64,000 nt of DNA from Hawksworthiomyces lignivorus (Eukaryota > Ascomycota > Sordariomycetes > Ophiostomatales > Ophiostomataceae), in the NCBI GenBank assembly GCA_002917075.1, contig NTMA01000005.1:682001-746000 (forward strand). Reading direction: 5' to 3'. The notes below the pieces were generated by a model. The model was not told the DNA's origin and searched no databases. It was given only the letters and a program-made list of their open reading frames with translations. Every line of letters starts with the position of its first letter. The first letter of the stretch is position 1. Shown here piece by piece: positions 32,201 to 42,746 of the stretch. A program made the translations under genes and the position numbers.

Positions 32201-33745
32201 GCGCGGTGATGTAGCGACGCCCTTATCCCATAGCATCACCTTGCCGACTTTGATGATGGCGCTTTCCTTCATCTTCACAGCCGACGCTCGCCTCTTGTTT
32301 GGCTCACTTGTTGATGCACTTATACTGCGGCTGCTAGGCAACTTCGCGTTCTGCGCAAAAACCACCCCTGGAACTTGACGCAGCTGTTGCCAGCAGAGCA
32401 ATGCAGCTAGCCAGAGATCAAACTCGTCAATTGCGAGAGGCCGAAAAACAATCTCGATTGTTGCTTGAGCGTTGACTAACTCGAGGTATTGGCTATCCTT
32501 GTCGGGCAGATTCATTGGTAGTACACGGCAACCGCGCAGATCGGGAACAATTGCGGAGTGATATGAAGCGTGCTCCCCAGCATCAAACATCAAACTGCCC
32601 TTTTCCTCTTCAATGTAAGAGATACCTCGACTCCAGGAGCCGTCTGGTTTGGTCTGGTATTCGATCTCACCACGCATTCTTCCACACAGCGTTTTCATCA
32701 GCATAAGCACTTTGTTAGCGTCTGTGGTTGGGATGGGGAGCGGTAGGGAATCGACAGATGGCGGCGGCGACACTAGGGGAGAAGTAGGGCGAGAGGAGGT
32801 TCTCTTGATTAGTCGTCTGCTTGAGCCTTTCTTTTCTCTATTGGTCGAAGATGTGATTGTCGAAGAAGTAGCAACGCCGGCTGCTGCCAGAGATGCAATA
32901 CTTGCTGCGGAAGAGGATGCCGTAATCAAACCACCAGTAGCCGCCGCTGGCACTGCCACTACCTGTGCTTCCGAAGAGCGATTCGGAGCAATTAATGGGT
33001 AGCCGAACGTTTCTAGAGAAGGCCCCTGTAATGACGAGGCCAGGCGCGAGCTGCTGTCAACTGTGCCAGATGAGGAAAACGAGCTAACTCTGGTTCGGGG
33101 CTCAGAAACTGGGGTGGTAGCTAAGGGCTCCCGAAAAGGAGAAACGCCATCCATCGTATGCGTCCGGGGACGAAAAGTAGGCGGACGTGCCGGAGGGCTG
33201 GATGATGCGCTATCAAAAGAACCGGCAACAGCGTCGCTAAATACAACGCCTTGCCGACGACTGCTTGTGCTACTGTGATGAGACAGAGAACTCGCGCCAG
33301 GTATGGTTCTTGGTGAGCTCTGAGGTGACATGGATCCAAATGTGCGGCCTACATGTGTAGTTGAGTTGGAATAAGGGTCGCTTGTATCTGACGAATCTTT
33401 TACTGCCGGCGTCTGGTGATCATAAGGTTCGGGGGTGACGGTCCGGATTGTAGGCTGCGCATTCGGTACAGGTTGGATATTGGCTCTTATAGCAAAAGCT
33501 CTCGGAGTGCTCATAGTCGGAGGATTTGTAGTCAAAGGGGATTCCGGTAATGGAGGAAGAGGCGTGAGAGCGGATGCTTGACTATTCTGTCGGTGATCGA
33601 GCTGCAATGGCAGCGGAGGTCGAGTAGGTGGAGAGGCGGGGTACTCGGGCGGATCTGCGGTTCGGCTGCGATCCTCATCGCGGCTGCGACTAAAGGAGGC
33701 TCGTTCATCCATACCGGGTGACGAATCTCTTTTCCAATCGTGCAT
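29240..33745 (-). CDS. BUD2: RasGAP protein, Bud2-like (C2 + RasGAP)
   Basis: An intronless gene of 1501 residues. Bud2-type proteins stimulate GTP hydrolysis by the Ras-like GTPase Rsr1/Bud1, which positions growth sites at the cortex. The first 330 residues are Ser/Pro/Thr-rich and likely disordered. A C2-like segment is near 690-850 (LAEVILDGEVRARTTTKTD, NPFWREDCEFVDLP). The RasGAP domain covers about 905-1175. It contains RGNSLLTQALEFHMR near 959, EVWECI and the hallmark FLFLRFVCPAILNPKLFGL near 1066-1084. The C-terminal 150 residues are Arg/Asp/Lys repeats (KRD and KGD units, 29328..29450) ending in GESWSVPGMTATDVLMRHNYN. Bud2 of yeast is about 1100 residues, so this protein carries long extra tails. 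The RasGAP call is firm; equivalence to Bud2 rather than another fungal RasGAP is probable. Confidence 0.92.
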   Translation of the reverse strand: MHDWKRDSSPGMDERASFSRSRDEDRSRTADPPEYPASPPTRPPLPLQLDHRQNSQASALTPLPPLPESPLTTNPPTMSTPRAFAIRANIQPVPNAQPTIRTVTPEPYDHQTPAVKDSSDTSDPYSNSTTHVGRTFGSMSPQSSPRTIPGASSLSHHSSTSSRRQGVVFSDAVAGSFDSASSSPPARPPTFRPRTHTMDGVSPFREPLATTPVSEPRTRVSSFSSSGTVDSSSRLASSLQGPSLETFGYPLIAPNRSSEAQVVAVPAAATGGLITASSSAASIASLAAAGVATSSTITSSTNREKKGSSRRLIKRTSSRPTSPLVSPPPSVDSLPLPIPTTDANKVLMLMKTLCGRMRGEIEYQTKPDGSWSRGISYIEEEKGSLMFDAGEHASYHSAIVPDLRGCRVLPMNLPDKDSQYLELVNAQATIEIVFRPLAIDEFDLWLAALLCWQQLRQVPGVVFAQNAKLPSSRSISASTSEPNKRRASAVKMKESAIIKVGKVMLWDKGVATSPRAIVKRPSTRDLKSIQTSWRRVSCILQGNGEFKLMTENDVSILSIVELTQLARCAIQQLDKSVLDEEYCIAIFPIYAPTSTQLSIFRPIYIALDSRVAFEVWLVLLRAFAVPDIYALDPTSSDSQAYEITSIHTELEQEQDKLQSAEEMPSQSEDQPGGGSAQRQLFRLEKSLTLRVTEAKIKPRTSVESSRAPQERSYEKPGKSDQHDSSIGNYLAEVILDGEVRARTTTKTDTKNPFWREDCEFVDLPPTIPFLSVILKRVDGNLDSFTHQLQASLGLPKTGNLREVLFGSVDIPLNDLERGRDHEQWLPICDSRQQTVGSMLVKVHLEELAVLTLNEYRPVLEMLHKFSSGLTLQIAELIPGSLRRVAETFLNIFQVSGTASDWLMALVEDEIDGIGNQTTMKKMRFSRRLRSNESIESASDREQVVRDMGRSLQGEANLLFRGNSLLTQALEFHMRRLGKEYLEEVLSDKIFEINEINPDCEVDPSKVHPGDDLNKHWDQLMMFTNEVWECITASASRFPPELRHILKYIRAVAEDRYGDFLRTVAYTSVSGFLFLRFVCPAILNPKLFGLLRDHPRPRAQRTLTLIAKGLQALANLTTIGRKETWMEPMNRFLAAQRQSVKDFIDDVCSIPAEKPNTTPILPASYSTPSTIMSRLSTTAREGFPSLPYLIDQPRNVAALVKLWMDAHPLSSPAHVYERELFDFNDECLKLQAKSDECFARAESLYMPSVEASQLMTDDALADAVDKVNLVDNINLSHVNVPAWAESGEAGSAGSSGVFGNRSGGLVPPGSSGSEMDDHWNRDHKGHQLSIGSSSNGQTEAGGSIKMLRNGKHARKFLSGIISRKPRATSPDYVAASSPAATLRSGDRDKEREKDQNRDQDRDEDGGQDGERGREHRRDREGDRDHKRTLSRDKRDKRDKRDKRDKSAALDKSEKNGKNGKNDKGDKGDKGDKGDKNRGFNLGESWSVPGMTATDVLMRHNYN
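29328..29450 (-). repeat. Short tandem repeats coding KGD and KRD units
   Basis: Near the 3' end of the RasGAP gene, 9-base units encoding GDK (29328..29372) and RDK (29412..29450) repeat four to five times each. They make a charged low-complexity tail and are likely to vary in copy number. Confidence 0.85.
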
Positions 33746-36700
33746 CCAGACCCATCAGGGCAATGTATGCATCGTGTGTACTATTCTATCTCTGTTCTCC
33801 TTTGCGTTTCGTCCAAGGAGCCCTTATCCGGACACTATTCGAACTGGAAGCTCCTGACGGTTCCTCTCATAGTATCTCGTCCATCTGGCCAGCATGCGTA
33901 GCAAGTGGTGAATTAGAAAGATGAAGGGATCCCCAAAATCGAATGTCTTTAAGATGAGCTCAAGCACGGTTGTTTTCTATCGGCGTGGTCAATTTGTAGT
34001 ATTTTTTCTCCTTTAGTTCACCGTTGGCGCCAAAGTGTGGGTGGATGAACTTTTTTCTTTACTGGCACCAATCGACGACTTCTGAGGATCCCACGAGCTT
34101 TCGCAATCTTATCCCACCACTTCAAAGAAGAAGGAAATTTGTCTTATCGTAGGCGGAATGGTAGGCAGTTAGAAGCGCTGCGAAAACGAAGAACGTAAGG
34201 GAGCGAAGGGACCGCAGCTGGAACATGAGCGGCGAGAGAAGGAGGAAAAGAAGAAACGGATGGACGGAAGGTAGTCGTAGAGGCGATAGCAAGCAAGGGA
34301 GGAAAACAGACAAAGCGGCGCCGCGGGGAAGGTTACGCTTGTGCGCAAGCTGAGTGAGAAGCAACAATGGCTCCACTGGAATGTCGGTCGCGTCCGTTGC
34401 TAGTGCAAGCTAGCACGTTGGATCGACCTGTCGCTTTCTCCCCAAGGCAACGAGGAGATGCAGCAGTCAACCACTGCTTTTTTCGAAAGTATCTTAGCAG
34501 CTCCAGTGGTGTGAGTGGCACCACGTAGATGCAATGACAGTCAAAAGTAGTCGACGACAAAGGCGCCTAGATCAGTGATCCTAAATTCTTTGATGAAGAA
34601 AGCTGTGTATTGATAACAGCAGGAAGACACAAACGACACTTTGATCTGCTAGTCAAAAGATGGGTACAGCCGATATGACTGTCAGTGGAGACCCTGTCTA
34701 TAGGGTTGCGGAGAAGCGCAATATCCGATAATGGTCAAGGCGACGGTGATAATAAGAGCAGTGAGGCACTCAGAAAAGTTATCTGGTAAGTGAAGACGAT
34801 GTCGTTACCTATGGCGACGGGAATAGTTGGTAGGAGGAAGCGAGAACAGGAGATGTCGAATGGTGGTGGACTTGATGGAAATTGTCAAAATGAAAATTGC
34901 CAACTATTTGCTGTATGTCCTAGATACCTCACTTATGCAGATTATCTGTAATCTCTGTTTTGTTTTTCTTTGTCTTGCCCAGAGTATTTCATTGCCTTTC
35001 TCTCTGTGCGGAGTATCCACCCTACTACGGTCGACGAGGCGGATGGGCGGAGGCGAGGGAGGGGGGTTGGAGAAGAAGCTTAGGACGAAAGAGAAGAGCA
35101 ATAGAACCTTTTGCGGTTATGGGCTGAGAATAAATGTGTGAAACCAATGGCTAGACCGAATAGAAGGGGGGTATGACAGCTCGGGACAAGGAAACGCAGG
35201 AAACCAGAGTTCGTCAAAAAGGGCAGACCGGAACGAAGTGGAATTGTTCTCGTTTTACACACCTTTTTTTGCTCATATACGTTTTCATGACCCCCCAAAC
35301 TTTTAATAACATTGTTCCTAGCAAAGTAGTCCGTAGAGCCTACGGTGTTTCAATATCAGTGCTCCCGCACATTGTCGTTATAATGATGCGGGAAGTCTAC
35401 TTCGTAGATGTACTACTCGCACTCCGCGTTGGTACGAAGATTTGCTAGGGGATGCCCCATCCCCACTCCAAAAACAAAAGGCACAAAGTAATCTCTTGTG
35501 GAGAAACAGGGTCTTTTGCCTGCAATAGAGAAATAATCGTTTCTAGAGTCCGCAATTCAGCAACTCTATTCTGCACAAAAAAAAAATCAATTACCCACGG
35601 TTGAAACCGCAGCACTATTTAATACCTGTCTTTTTATATCTCTAGGAACAAGTTGCTCCATGCCACGCCCTACAGTCTTCATAATTCTATCGTATATGGC
35701 TCATTCTGTACTGGCTATTTGAGGGAAAGTCAAGCCACATTTTGCTCTGCCTGGGTGTCGAACTAGGTGCAAATGGCTATCGCCATTCCTCTCGTCAAGC
35801 CAGAAGGATAAGAAGAGTTAAAACGGCACGGGAGATTGTCATGTCGGCCCTGGCCAGCGAAACTAGCCGAAAGTACGTGCCCCATCAGTAGCTCAAAGCC
35901 CAGAAGGGGGCATGGGTGCTAGTTGATGTAAGATACCATCTAGGGTAATATGCCCCGGACATGCTATAGAGAATAGAAACAAATTCTGCAGGGATGGACG
36001 GGAAGGAGACTTGAGAGCAGGTTCTCTTGTTTCCGCAGCAAGAAGCAAAATTGCTTCAAGATATCAGGCATCAGAAAGAGGCCATCAATTTCTACATACA
36101 TGCTTGTTCTGAACAATAACTATCTCGTTCCAAGGTGAAAGTTTTGTTATTAGGTCAAGTCAGCAGGGCTCCCCAGATGACAAGCTCTCAGATTGGCTTA
36201 CGAATCTAGCACGGGGAAGGCATGGGCTCACAAAGCTAAAACGAACACTGGCTTGACCCCTGTCCAACCCATGTTAGATAACAGACCATCAGCTAGACTT
36301 ATACCTTTTGTTCCTAGGCGCTCGCTAACAGGAGGAAAATCTCCGACGACGAATGCACCAGCAATACACACAGAGCAATGTATATTGCGCTGTAGGAGAC
36401 ACTGCAAGGAGAGTGCCTATGTGGGAAACAAGAAAGAGAGAACGTAGAATCATTTCATGGTTGGGCAAGCTAAACCATCTGGCCATGCCACATTTGGTTT
36501 CCCAGGCCGCTGCGGTCAGCGTTCTCCTTCTGTTCTAGCTATGTACCGCACAAGCTAACGCGCATCTTACAAATAGCCAACCACAGAGGTGCTACCAGTC
36601 CTTTCCTGTATTCAGAAAGGCAGTTCTGACTTCGCAGGAAACGGGTTTCTATATCGTAAGAAGGGATCAAGGGAACATAGCTATGTAAGAAGAAATTGAA

Positions 36701-37536
36701 TAAATACTAACATAAAATAATAAATAATAATAATAAGCTGGGCGTGCGTATTTCAATCGTTGACACGTTACCTTCCAGGCGCAGTTGGCTTTTCGCTAGC
36801 TGGTGTGAGCTACGAAATAGGTTACCCTTATTATGGCAGAATCCCCAAAGCTGCCTCAGTCAAAGCAACATTATACCTGCAAGATCGATAGGCCACATAG
36901 GGGAAAAGGACATATTTGTTCGAGGCAGCCAAGATTTTGTAATTTATATATTAAAAACTATAGTTAGAAGTGAAAAAAGGGCGGTATATGATGATGTCTG
37001 TTTCATTCTTTTCTTTCTAAGCCGTGAAGACCAATACAAACCTGCAAATTTACTTTGGCGTTTTATTTAAGTTTTTGTTTTATTTGAATTATTTAGACCC
37101 CAAATGCCTTGATATATTCCGCAGCCCGAAATTAGAGGCAGTACTGTAATTCCGGAGAAATGCATATTTCTACGACATAAAAATACATGGTGCTTTAAGA
37201 TATTCCAAGATATATAAAACAGTGTGAAAAGAGCATCGCCTTCTTTAGACTGTATTTGTACAGTATCCCTACTTAAACTTTAAAAAAAAAAAAAAATTTA
37301 TATAGTCCGGTCCATCACGAAATGCCCCTCTTTTTCATGTGACCTTCACCAGCTACCCAATAGAAAGGTTTTATTTTATTATGGGGGCTCAAACGCACAA
37401 TTTTTCTGAAAAAAAAAGGAACGCCGCAAAAAAATCCCCTCCCAGCATCCATTTAGGACGGCTTTTCCAATTTCTTTGCATCCGCAACACGACAGTACAA
37501 CACCACACGAGGCATAATCCAGCAAATACCGCCAAA
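33746..37536. other. Intergenic, 3.8 kb, divergent
   Basis: This separates the RasGAP gene (-) from the eL42 gene (+). Open frames are all short and unconvincing. The part from 33746 to 35100 is moderately GC-rich and probably leader and promoter of the RasGAP gene. From 36650 on the DNA is very AT-rich, with an (AAT)n run near 36719..36735 and a 14-base A tract near 37281. No RNA gene is recognised. Confidence 0.45.
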
Positions 37537-38529
37537 ATGGTCAACATTCCGAGTGAGTAGAAACCGAGTTGGATTTGATAGAGCTGGGTCTGAGATTGAA
37601 ACGCTATTCTTGTGGACGGGCTTTGTTGGACAATTTCTCGCGACATCGCCATGAGATCGAGAGAAGACGGATGACAAGAATGTTGCTGCGAGGAGATCTA
37701 TCTCCCAATATCCCACAATATCGTTTGCTAACCTTTTGTGACGCACAGAGACGAGAAAGACCTACTGTATGTCTCCTCCATCCCGACTAGCTTTGTCAGA
37801 CACACGACGAACGATTTCCATTCAAATGCTTTCGCTTCACCGCACAACCAAGTGATATTAACTTATATTGTTTTCCAGGCAAGGGCAAGGAGTGCCGCAA
37901 GCACACCCAGCGTATGTATTCACCTTCTTTCGCGGAGAATTGAAGCCACAGATAGCGTTGCGATTGGGGACACATCGGCAATGGAAGGTTGAAAGTCAGG
38001 ACGATGACAAAACGTCTCGCTCAATAATGGAACACCAAGTGGCAACACGGACCCGGACGAGTTGGGATGCAGAAAGCCAAAGAGGACAGCATTGGGATTC
38101 ACGATCTGGAAGCTGACATGGAATTTCTCCTATGCAGACAAAGTTACGCAGTACAAGACCGGCAAGGCAAGCTTGTTCGCGCAGGGTAAGCGTCGTTATG
38201 ACCGCAAGCAGTCCGGTTATGGTGGTCAGACGAAGCAGATTTTCCACAAGAAAGCCAAGACAACGAAGAAGGTAAACATCCCTTTTTGCCCGACTTCTAA
38301 TGTAGATAGGTTCCGGAACTGACATGGCTGCAGATCGTCCTGCGTCTCGAATGCACACAGTGCAAGGCAAAGAAGCAGCTGCCGCTGAAGCGGACTAAGC
38401 ACTTCGAGCTTGGGTATGTTACTTCCTTCACGGTCTTGTCAAATTTTTCCTTCATGCGTATGTCCAGATGACTTACATTCGTTGTGTAGTGGCGACAAGA
38501 AGACGAAGGGTGCGGCTCTGGTTTTTTAA
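37537..38529 (+). CDS. RPL42: 60S ribosomal protein eL42 (L44/L36a)
   Basis: A component of the large ribosomal subunit next to the tRNA E site. Six exons, 37537..37552, 37749..37766, 37879..37911, 38138..38271, 38334..38413 and 38490..38529, encode 106 residues, exactly the family length. Introns are 196, 112, 226, 62 and 76 nt, all GT-AG. Splicing gives [20 protein letters not shown] and onward to [17 protein letters not shown]. Zinc-binding cysteines C12, C17 and the later LECTQCK pair are present. Residue 56 is glutamine (CAG at 38236..38238), where cycloheximide-sensitive yeasts have proline. Many introns clustered at the 5' end are usual for ribosomal protein genes in fungi. The first exon holds only 16 coding bases, so an open-frame search alone misses the gene. 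Confidence 0.98.
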
Positions 38530-39005
38530 ATGCCTTTGCCTTTGCCAACGTCAATTCCTTCACCGTTTTCTTCTCTCGCTGTTCGTACGACCTACCTACT
38601 CGGTGCCAAAAATTACTATCTAAGGGGGGGCGCAACAACGGTCAGGTTCATGTCTTCTTTCTCGTTTTCCAGCCGACGGTCAGAGGAAGGGGACTAGGGA
38701 ATTTAAAATATCTTCTGTTTTTTTTTTTGGCTGGTAGGGAACTTATGCATATTGAGCAAAGTTATGAAAAGCATAACTGAGATGAAGTGAGGCGGGGCTT
38801 GGTGATGTGTCTATTGTCCTCTACGTGAATTGAGGTACTTCCTCGGTTAGAATGAAGGAAGTGTACCTAGTCAACAGAGGCACTACATGGACGGCCGTGG
38901 CGAACAAGAAGATGAAATAAATCGAATGCAAAAACAGTTAAAAATTCAACATGCCGGTGGCGCTACTTTAAATTCTGCATGTGACTGCTATTGTAATAAT
39001 ATCTT
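38530..39005. other. Intergenic, convergent 3' ends
   Basis: These 476 bases lie between the stops of eL42 (+) and the 2H phosphoesterase (-). They contain a T tract near 38719. No gene is seen. Confidence 0.6.
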
Positions 39006-40233
39006 TTAGAATCCTTCGCCGATCATGACACTCCTTCCACCGCCGTACCACACTGCGCCAGTCCGTGCATCAAGCCCACGCTCTTGTCCAACAACCCACT
39101 CGCCCACAAACCGACGCTCTGGTGGTGGGAGGTGGGGTTTTCGGTATTGCTGCTTGGAATCGCTGCTGTCGTCCGGGGCTTCCCATACTTTGTCCCACAC
39201 GTCTTTCTCGAGCCATGCATTGATGGCTTCCAAGGCGTCTACCCAGGCCATTCGGGCTGCAGGTGTGTCATGGTCTTCCTGGCTGAGAAATCGTCCTAGT
39301 GTGATGTGGGCGCTAGGCACGATATACCGAGAAGCGACGTCGACGCCTGTGTCTCTAGCTAGGCGGAACAAGTCATGGCGGAGGTGGTGATAACTGAAGG
39401 TGTCGTTCGTTGGGTCCGAAAATGCGCCGGCCGGAGGAACAGGGGCCGGCGACGCAAGGGGCTCGCCGGCAGCTGGCACGAAGGAGAGCGCCACCGCTGC
39501 CAGGTCGTAGGAAACCATGGGCTTAACGAGCCGGGCACGGTGCTTATAAGGGTAGTTAACGAGAGACGCAATGCCATTCTCGCCAGAGTCGCTTCGGACA
39601 GCCTTGGCCATTGTCTCAACCACAGCCGAGGCCTCCTCCTGTGTCCGTGAGTGAATAATTTCTAGAGCAGTCATGTGCATCCGGTGCAGAGGCATCAACC
39701 AAATGTCTAGTATCGAGCACTTTAGTACACATGCTAGCCGATACGGGGCACACAAGCAGAAAATCAGCTTACTAGGCGCAGCTTTCCGGAGAAGCACTTG
39801 TACGTGGGCGGCGAGTTGAAGTACGTGCTCAGGAGGTCGTGCCCAGAAGACGAGACCATGACGTGGGTCCGAGAAGGATGGATCAATGCTAGGATCCTCA
39901 ATTCGGAGCAGAAAGGGGTCGACTATTACGCTCTGGAATCCGGGATCCAAAAACTTAGCCCGCTGCTGGGCATTGCGAGTGGCGCGGTGTGTCGAGTAGA
40001 GAGATTGGATCTTAACCTGAGAGTGTTTGAGCGCATCAGACGAGTGATATATGCCAGACGATCGACAGGAAGCTGGTCATCCTTTCCTGAAGCTTGGAGA
40101 GACTTACAGGGTCGTCGTCGCATACTGAAATCAATGCTTGGTAAGGATTCTCGCCCGGCTTGAACACGATGCCAGACAGATCTTCCAGTTTATTCACTGC
40201 ATCTGTCGAGACTAGTGCCGGTGTTGAAACCAT
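39006..40233 (-). CDS. 2H phosphoesterase superfamily protein
   Basis: Three exons on the minus strand, 40233..40108, 40016..39773 and 39706..39006, encode 356 residues. Introns are GTAAGT...CTCAG and GTAAGC...CTAG. The first joins SVCDDDP to VKIQSLYSTHR, the second joins RKAAP to NIWLMPLHRMHMT. The 2H family is defined by two HxT motifs that form one active site for cyclic phosphate or RNA-end chemistry. Both are present, HMT at 134-136 and HIT at 257-259, about 120 residues apart. The substrate is unknown. Related enzymes include RNA 2',3'-cyclic phosphodiesterases and RNA ligase-like proteins, and I cannot choose between them. No signal peptide or membrane segment is seen. Confidence 0.8.
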
Positions 40234-40797
40234 ATCTTCAACCGATTGAATCTATATTTAACGTACTTGTTCTCAATTATCAAGAGAATAGGTCAAGCAA
40301 TCACTCACTCTGTCAGGAATGAGACGAGGCTGTAAAAAAAAAGAGATCAACCAAAACAAGCATCAAATTCCGTTGCCAATATTCCAAATGCTTGAGAGGT
40401 TATCTTTTTTCAGACAATTAATAAGAAGAATTAAGTCCCGAGGAGTGATCGTTTCCCTATTTTCCGTATTTTTTAAGACCTTGCATCGCTGGGCGTCTAA
40501 GCCTCAGAGATGTGGGAGCGAGCTGATCCCCTAGGCTTCACATCATACACATGTGGGGGATGTTCTGCTGTAATAGGCAGCTCCGCTCCGTCTTATTTTG
40601 CTCGTCTGCCACGCTGTTGCACCTTAATTTTTGACCACAGCACCATTGTCATCTTCTCGGCCTTCTTGTTTGATTTATAGTATTATCAATCCAAATAAAA
40701 TAGTCCCTAAGTTTTTAGTACAATGAGAATCAACTCTGCTAACAGCAACAAAAAGAATTGCGATATGCCAATAATACATCTTACAGATACTAGGCCT
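40234..40797. other. Intergenic, 0.56 kb
   Basis: Between two minus-strand genes; it should hold the promoter of the phosphoesterase gene. No gene is seen. Confidence 0.5.
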
Positions 40798-41340
40798 CTA
40801 CTGTAGTTTTCCAGTCGTATGAATAGGACCGCCGTTTCCATTCTGGAAGTAATTTTCAGCCTTCTTGGAATGTACCACAGGCAGTTGTAACTGACGAAGA
40901 TCTCGTGGTTGAACCAGGAGCTCTTCTCTCGGTCGTGGGAGCCGCCCCGATGTCTCCTGCGAGCGAGGCGTTGCAGCATAGTAACCAGTAATTTCTTGTC
41001 TCTCGGACGCCTTTGGGGAAGGGTTGACCGGTCTGCGAGTCTGAGATCGATGATTGTTACCAATGCCGGCGCCCGTGTGGATAGTCTCAGACGCAACGAT
41101 TGCCGAGGCCGATGGTAGAGACTCGTCTTTCTTTTTTCTAGTCTTGCTAATGCAACACAAAGCAACAAAGGCAAGAATAACAATTATAATACCGACAGCA
41201 AAGATAATAATCAAGATCAAGACTTCGTTTGGATGTGTGTTCTTCGTCAGAAAGACAATGTTATCGCGCTCAATAAGGGAAACCGGTCCCTTCCCCACAA
41301 GCCACGATGCCCTGCACATGCAAGACATCGCACCGGACAT
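40798..41340 (-). CDS. Putative single-pass membrane protein
   Basis: An open frame of 180 residues. A strongly hydrophobic segment at about 39-64 (VLILIIIFAVGIIIVILAFV) is followed by CCISKTRKKKDE. The positive charges suggest a cytosolic C-terminal part of about 115 residues, which is Ser/Pro/Arg-rich and has no known motif. The N-terminal 38 residues contain three Cys and three Met codons. The true start may be one of the later ATGs or lie in an unseen upstream exon, since a CAG sits just before GGCATCG in this part. The membrane segment is clear; the gene model and any function are not. Confidence 0.42.
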   Translation of the reverse strand: MSGAMSCMCRASWLVGKGPVSLIERDNIVFLTKNTHPNEVLILIIIFAVGIIIVILAFVALCCISKTRKKKDESLPSASAIVASETIHTGAGIGNNHRSQTRRPVNPSPKASERQEITGYYAATPRSQETSGRLPRPREELLVQPRDLRQLQLPVVHSKKAENYFQNGNGGPIHTTGKLQ

Positions 41341-42746
41341 ATTGAATATGGAATCTTTTCTAGTCGGTGGGAGCTCATATACACCTTTGCTTGTCCTCGC
41401 TTCGCCGCTTCTTGATCTTTAACGTAGATTGGAGAGGAATTTTTTTCTGAGTTAGAGTGAAGCAGTTAGAAGAAGAATAGAGTTTGACAATAACTTCAGA
41501 ATAGCTTACGATTTTTCATGACTTATTAAAGTCTCCGTTTGTTCCTATTATCGAGTAAACAATTATGGTCCAGCATCGTCACCAAATGCTAATGATGCCG
41601 ACATAATGGTCAATATATGAAGAACCTCAGCAAGAAAAAGCAAGATGGCTACGAATTGAAATCTTTATAAGCATTTTTTAGCACGTATCCTCGGCCTAAG
41701 AGAGGCCGGATCGCAGGTTAAGAAAGTAACGACACGATTTGCCTTCTCCTGTTCTGAGAGACACGCGGCGCAGGGCGTCAGAAATCAGCACGAAAGATAA
41801 AACAGGACAAGACGCAGGGGTTTTTTACAATGAAAATCGCAATGGCTTCCTTTACGTTTCTGTCATGTGTGTTGTAATGCTTGCTACTGTTTCCTTCGGA
41901 TTGAACCGACCAGCCGCTTCTCAAGACTCCGTTCCCAATTAGGCAGAGTACACGCTGCCAGGTTCCTACGAGCAGAGGCCCTTGCCCCGTATTGCCCATT
42001 CGGCCTCGCCTCACCTTACCTCCGTTCTGTTTGAGAGAGAATTATGATATACTCTATTTTTTTGTTTACCAGGTTTGCATGAGCCACATGAGACCGGAAG
42101 AAACAATCGGACAGAGGGCCATGGAGAGAAGACAGGAACCAGTAAGACAATCGTCTATATACGTCTCTCGAGTAACAACACAAAATCAAAATCTAAGAAA
42201 CGGCATCAACTTGTAAACAAATTCCTTAAAGCTTCTTTCATCAATCACATCATGAGGTTCACGGCATGGAAAACCGGAAGACGTTGGCGGGAATTGAAAA
42301 TGTTTTTTAAGGCCGTAACGGGAGTACGAATTAAGATACTGTACCCTAGCTGCCTGGCTCACGGCTTATCGCCCGACGGCGTCTTCTTTGTTGCGGCCGA
42401 TCTCCCCCGCACCTATCATTTCTATTACACCAAACTTTAAAAAAAAAAAAAGATAGGACAGCACAGCAATTTGTCCCAGAAAAGACAACAAGGGACAGAT
42501 ACTGACAGCAATAGAGCTTGGAGAAAGACAAAGGTTGAAGTTTTCAACAAAGTTGAAGTGAAACGACTATTTTTAGAGGCTAATATCGGACAATTGGGAT
42601 AGCACGTTCCAGCCGCCCGGTTTTGGTTTCCAGCGCAAAGGATTGTTGGAATTGGAAGAGGAGCGGCGGATAATACAACTAATTTATTGAGGTGGCCTCC
42701 TTGGTGACCCCCTTTTAATCTCATTTTTTGTTCCTCTTGCTCAGAC
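41341..42746. other. Intergenic, 1.4 kb, divergent
   Basis: Promoter region for the small membrane protein (-) and ureidoglycolate lyase (+). A 121-codon frame at 42075..42440 overlaps an A tract and has no recognisable motif. GATA-type sites near 42365 and 42452 are listed separately. Confidence 0.45.
42365..42457. promoter_or_regulatory. GATA-factor motifs upstream of ureidoglycolate lyase
   Basis: CTTATC (GATAAG on the minus strand) at 42365..42370 and GATAGG at 42452..42457 lie 290-380 bases before the start codon. Fungal allantoin-pathway genes are controlled by nitrogen GATA activators (AreA/NIT2, Gln3), which bind pairs of such sites. The motif is short, so this is only suggestive. 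Confidence 0.35.

Noticed and set aside
42075..42440. 121-codon frame in the ureidoglycolate lyase promoter
   Set aside because: Basic, motif-free, overlaps regulatory-looking DNA and ends at an A tract.
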